DNA from: Pogonophryne albipinna
Taxonomy: Eukaryota > Chordata > Actinopteri > Perciformes > Artedidraconidae
Assembly (NCBI GenBank): GCA_028583405.1
Contig: CM053263.1
Location: forward strand, 2,642,715 to 2,706,714
DNA length: 64,000 nucleotides
Reading direction: 5' to 3'
A model generated the notes under the pieces. It was not told where the DNA came from and searched no databases. It saw only the letters and a list, made by a program, of their open reading frames with translations. Shown piece by piece: positions 62,328 through 64,000 of this stretch (its first letter is position 1; each line of letters opens with the position of its first letter). The position numbers and the translations under genes are program-made.

Positions 62328-63968
62328 TCACTCCGACAGGACACCCAGTACAGGGTGCGTCAGAGAGGAATGGGAGACCTCCCTCAAATAAAAATGAATA
62401 AATGAACAGGGGGAAGACCAAGATGCAGCCGTGCAAATATCTTCCACTGACATTCCTCCATGCAACGCCGTGGAGGAGGAAATTCCTCTGGTGGAGTGCG
62501 CTTTGATATTCTCCGGGGGCTCCACCACAGAGGAGACATATGCCTGTGACACAGCCTCACACAGCCAGTGTGACAGCCGTTGTGCAGACAGAGGTTGCCC
62601 GATCGAGCGCTCTCTATAATGCACAAACAGGCGCTGAGAACGGCCATGAGATGTGGCTTCTTCCTCTGATTTATGAGGAGGCGGAAAAAACCCGTCAAGG
62701 GTGATCACTCTTGACCTAAAAGAGCTTGTGATGACCTTTGGCATAAAGGCTGGGTTAGGACGTAACACAGCCGAACTGCCATCCCCTTGGATCCGGAGGC
62801 ATGACGGGGCCACAGAGAGAGCGGATACATCACTCACCCTTTTCGCCGATGTTAGAGCCAAAAGCAGTACTACTTTGGCTGATAACATGTTGAGGGGAAC
62901 CTGCTCTAAAGGTTCAAATGGGGCTTTGCTTAGTGCTCGTAACACCAAAGCCAAATCCCACTGAGGCGCCAGTGCGCGTGACACCGGTCTGAGTCTTCGT
63001 ACCCCTTGCAGAAACCGTTTCGTCAGGGGGTGACTGAACAACGTCCCTGCTCCGAAACCCCCGTGACAAGATGATATGGCAGCCGCATATACCTTGATTG
63101 TGCTGAACGCCAAATTCCTGTCCAACAACAGCTGGAGGAATGACAGCACGTGAGGCAGGGGGCACGTAATGGGGTCCAGGCTTCTTTCTACACACCAACG
63201 CTGGAACGCTGCCCACTTGGCTGTGTAGGACGCTCTGGTAGACGCGGCCCTGGCTCCCTGAATGGTGCGTACAACATCTTGAGAGAGACCCAACCTCTCT
63301 AAGTGTTCCCGCTCAGGGGCCATGCCCATAAGGGCTGGCCTATCACTGGGTGACTGTAGATCGCTCCCTCCACCTATGAGAGAGCGTCCCCCCGCCACGG
63401 AATCTCCCACGGCCTGCCTGACAGCGTACGCTGTAGGCATGGAAACCAGGAAGCTCCCGTGCGCTCCGGGGCAATTAGGATCACTGACAGCCGCTCCCTC
63501 CAGGGGGGGTGGTCCCGTGCTGACAGGGAGAACCAGAGGGCGCATTGCGCGATCCCGCGTGCGGCGAACAGATCCACCTCCGCCCTCCCGAACCGGCTCC
63601 AAACCTGGGCGATCAGCTCGGGATGGAGGCTCCAGTCCCCCTGGCGAGGACCTCCTCTGGACATGAGGTCTGCCCCTTTGTTCAGCTCTCCGGGCACATA
63701 CAGTGCTCTGATGGAGAGCATGTGTGCCCAGATCAACAGCCGTCTGGCTGTGTTCAGGAGCTGCGCTGAGCGTACCCCGCCCTGGCGATTGATGTAGGCT
63801 GCCACGGCTCTGTTGTCTGTGCGAATCAGCACATGCTGATTCCGCAGCAACGGGGCAAAATGCTGAATTACTCTCCGTACGGAGATCAATTCCAACACAT
63901 TTATGTGGAAAGACATGTGAGCCGGCCACTGTCCTCCCACTGCCTGCGACATGCACGTTCCTCCCCAC
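62328..63968 (-). CDS. DIRS tyrosine recombinase
   Basis: An open frame of 546 residues, of which the recombinase probably begins near Met142. An N-terminal SAM-like part (about 235-330) includes ASTRASYTAKWAAFQRWC. The catalytic set is visible: Arg377 in TSAKRVSDVSAL, His491 and Arg494 in KAHSTRGISSS, Trp517 in AASWSS and Tyr527 in FIHFYLRE. It would integrate a circular DNA intermediate, which explains why DIRS elements leave no target duplication. The frame is intact. Residues before about 140 are the shadow of the overlapping RNase H frame. Confidence 0.88.
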   Translation of the reverse strand: MGRNVHVAGSGRTVAGSHVFPHKCVGIDLRTESNSAFCPVAAESACADSHRQQSRGSLHQSPGRGTLSAAPEHSQTAVDLGTHALHQSTVCARRAEQRGRPHVQRRSSPGGLEPPSRADRPGLEPVREGGGGSVRRTRDRAMRPLVLPVSTGPPPLEGAAVSDPNCPGAHGSFLVSMPTAYAVRQAVGDSVAGGRSLIGGGSDLQSPSDRPALMGMAPEREHLERLGLSQDVVRTIQGARAASTRASYTAKWAAFQRWCVERSLDPITCPLPHVLSFLQLLLDRNLAFSTIKVYAAAISSCHGGFGAGTLFSHPLTKRFLQGVRRLRPVSRALAPQWDLALVLRALSKAPFEPLEQVPLNMLSAKVVLLLALTSAKRVSDVSALSVAPSCLRIQGDGSSAVLRPNPAFMPKVITSSFRSRVITLDGFFPPPHKSEEEATSHGRSQRLFVHYRERSIGQPLSAQRLSHWLCEAVSQAYVSSVVEPPENIKAHSTRGISSSTALHGGMSVEDICTAASWSSPCSFIHFYLREVSHSSLTHPVLGVLSE

Positions 63969-64000
63969 CCTGAGAGAGATGCGTCTGTGAACACCGAGAT
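63374..64000 (-). CDS. DIRS RNase H domain (partial, overlaps recombinase)
   Basis: Begins at the window edge with FTDASLSGWGG (catalytic Asp), then NVLELISVRRV (Glu) and IRTDNRAVAAYINRQGG (Asp), followed by VPGELNKGADLMSRGG. It is the C-terminal part of the polyprotein whose reverse transcriptase lies to the right. The overlap with the recombinase frame over several hundred bases is normal for DIRS. Confidence 0.85.
   Translation of the reverse strand: MSVFTDASLSGWGGTCMSQAVGGQWPAHMSFHINVLELISVRRVIQHFAPLLRNQHVLIRTDNRAVAAYINRQGGVRSAQLLNTARRLLIWAHMLSIRALYVPGELNKGADLMSRGGPRQGDWSLHPELIAQVWSRFGRAEVDLFAARGIAQCALWFSLSARDHPPWRERLSVILIAPERTGASWFPCLQRTLSGRPWEIPWRGDALS

Larger units (their letters stand above)
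61546..64000 (-). mobile_element. DIRS-type retrotransposon, minus orientation, runs off the right edge
   Basis: From right to left: RNase H, an overlapping tyrosine recombinase, then terminal repeats. The outer end AACTGAGGTTACCTACTG (61547 on) reappears inverted at 61789-61847, and CTCTAAGGCTATCGCTATTG is repeated directly near 61594 and 61869, the terminal and internal complementary repeats of DIRS elements. A degenerate duplication (62116-62250 and 62256-62395) lies after the recombinase stop. The reverse transcriptase and left end are outside the window. It sits in the 5' direction of the slc6a12/13-like exons, probably in an intron. Confidence 0.88.

Noticed and set aside
62431..63797. 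Plus-strand frames in the DIRS region
   Set aside because: They are shadows of the minus-strand recombinase and RNase H frames.

Overview
This is a piece of a ray-finned fish (teleost, probably percomorph) nuclear genome. The evidence is long AT-rich introns, GT-AG exons of vertebrate neuronal genes, a very long (TG)n microsatellite, L2-type LINEs, a tRNA-derived SINE, many hAT, Tc1 and TTAA-flanked DNA elements, and a DIRS-type retrotransposon. No prokaryotic genes, CRISPR array or free-standing RNA gene is visible.

Three protein-coding genes can be read exon by exon. (1) Plus strand, 1513-16511: the last seven coding exons of an IQSEC3-type Arf guanine-nucleotide exchange factor (end of Sec7 domain, PH domain, Pro/His-rich tail). 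Its 5' part lies left of the window. (2) Minus strand, 33525 down to 20145: a complete 14-coding-exon SLC6 transporter of the GAT1 type (slc6a1-like). All splice phases agree and give a 597-residue open frame with the sodium, chloride and GABA site residues kept. (3) Minus strand, 60361 down to 54813: the last six exons of a second SLC6 transporter, closest to the SLC6A12/SLC6A13 (BGT1/GAT2) group. Its 5' exons lie beyond the right edge. Genes 1 and 2 converge tail to tail; genes 2 and 3 are in tandem. IQSEC3 next to SLC6A12/13 is also the arrangement on human 12p13.33. IQSEC3 is known at GABAergic postsynapses and the SLC6 proteins clear GABA or related osmolytes, so the block has an inhibitory-synapse theme, although shared regulation is not shown.

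Layout: 1-16511 iqsec3 exons with repeat-filled introns; 16512-20144 3' UTRs and the convergent intergenic space; 20145-33525 slc6a1-like, whose first coding intron holds a large palindromic repeat; 33526-42110 upstream DNA with two transposon clusters; 42115-45255 a degenerate L2 LINE; 46791-51371 nested hAT and THAP-type elements; 51533-52190 a tandem repeat; 52960-54297 a LINE tail split by an insertion; 54813-60361 the partial slc6a12/13-like gene, with another LINE tail and a tyrosine-recombinase remnant in one intron; 61000-64000 a BED-finger hAT remnant cut by a DIRS retrotransposon that runs off the right edge.

I see no wholly new biological system. The most distinctive structures are the multi-kilobase inverted repeat inside slc6a1-like, the telomere-like hairpin inside a Tc1 copy, several hAT insertions with perfect 8-bp target duplications, and the YR remnant framed by 46-bp identical direct repeats.
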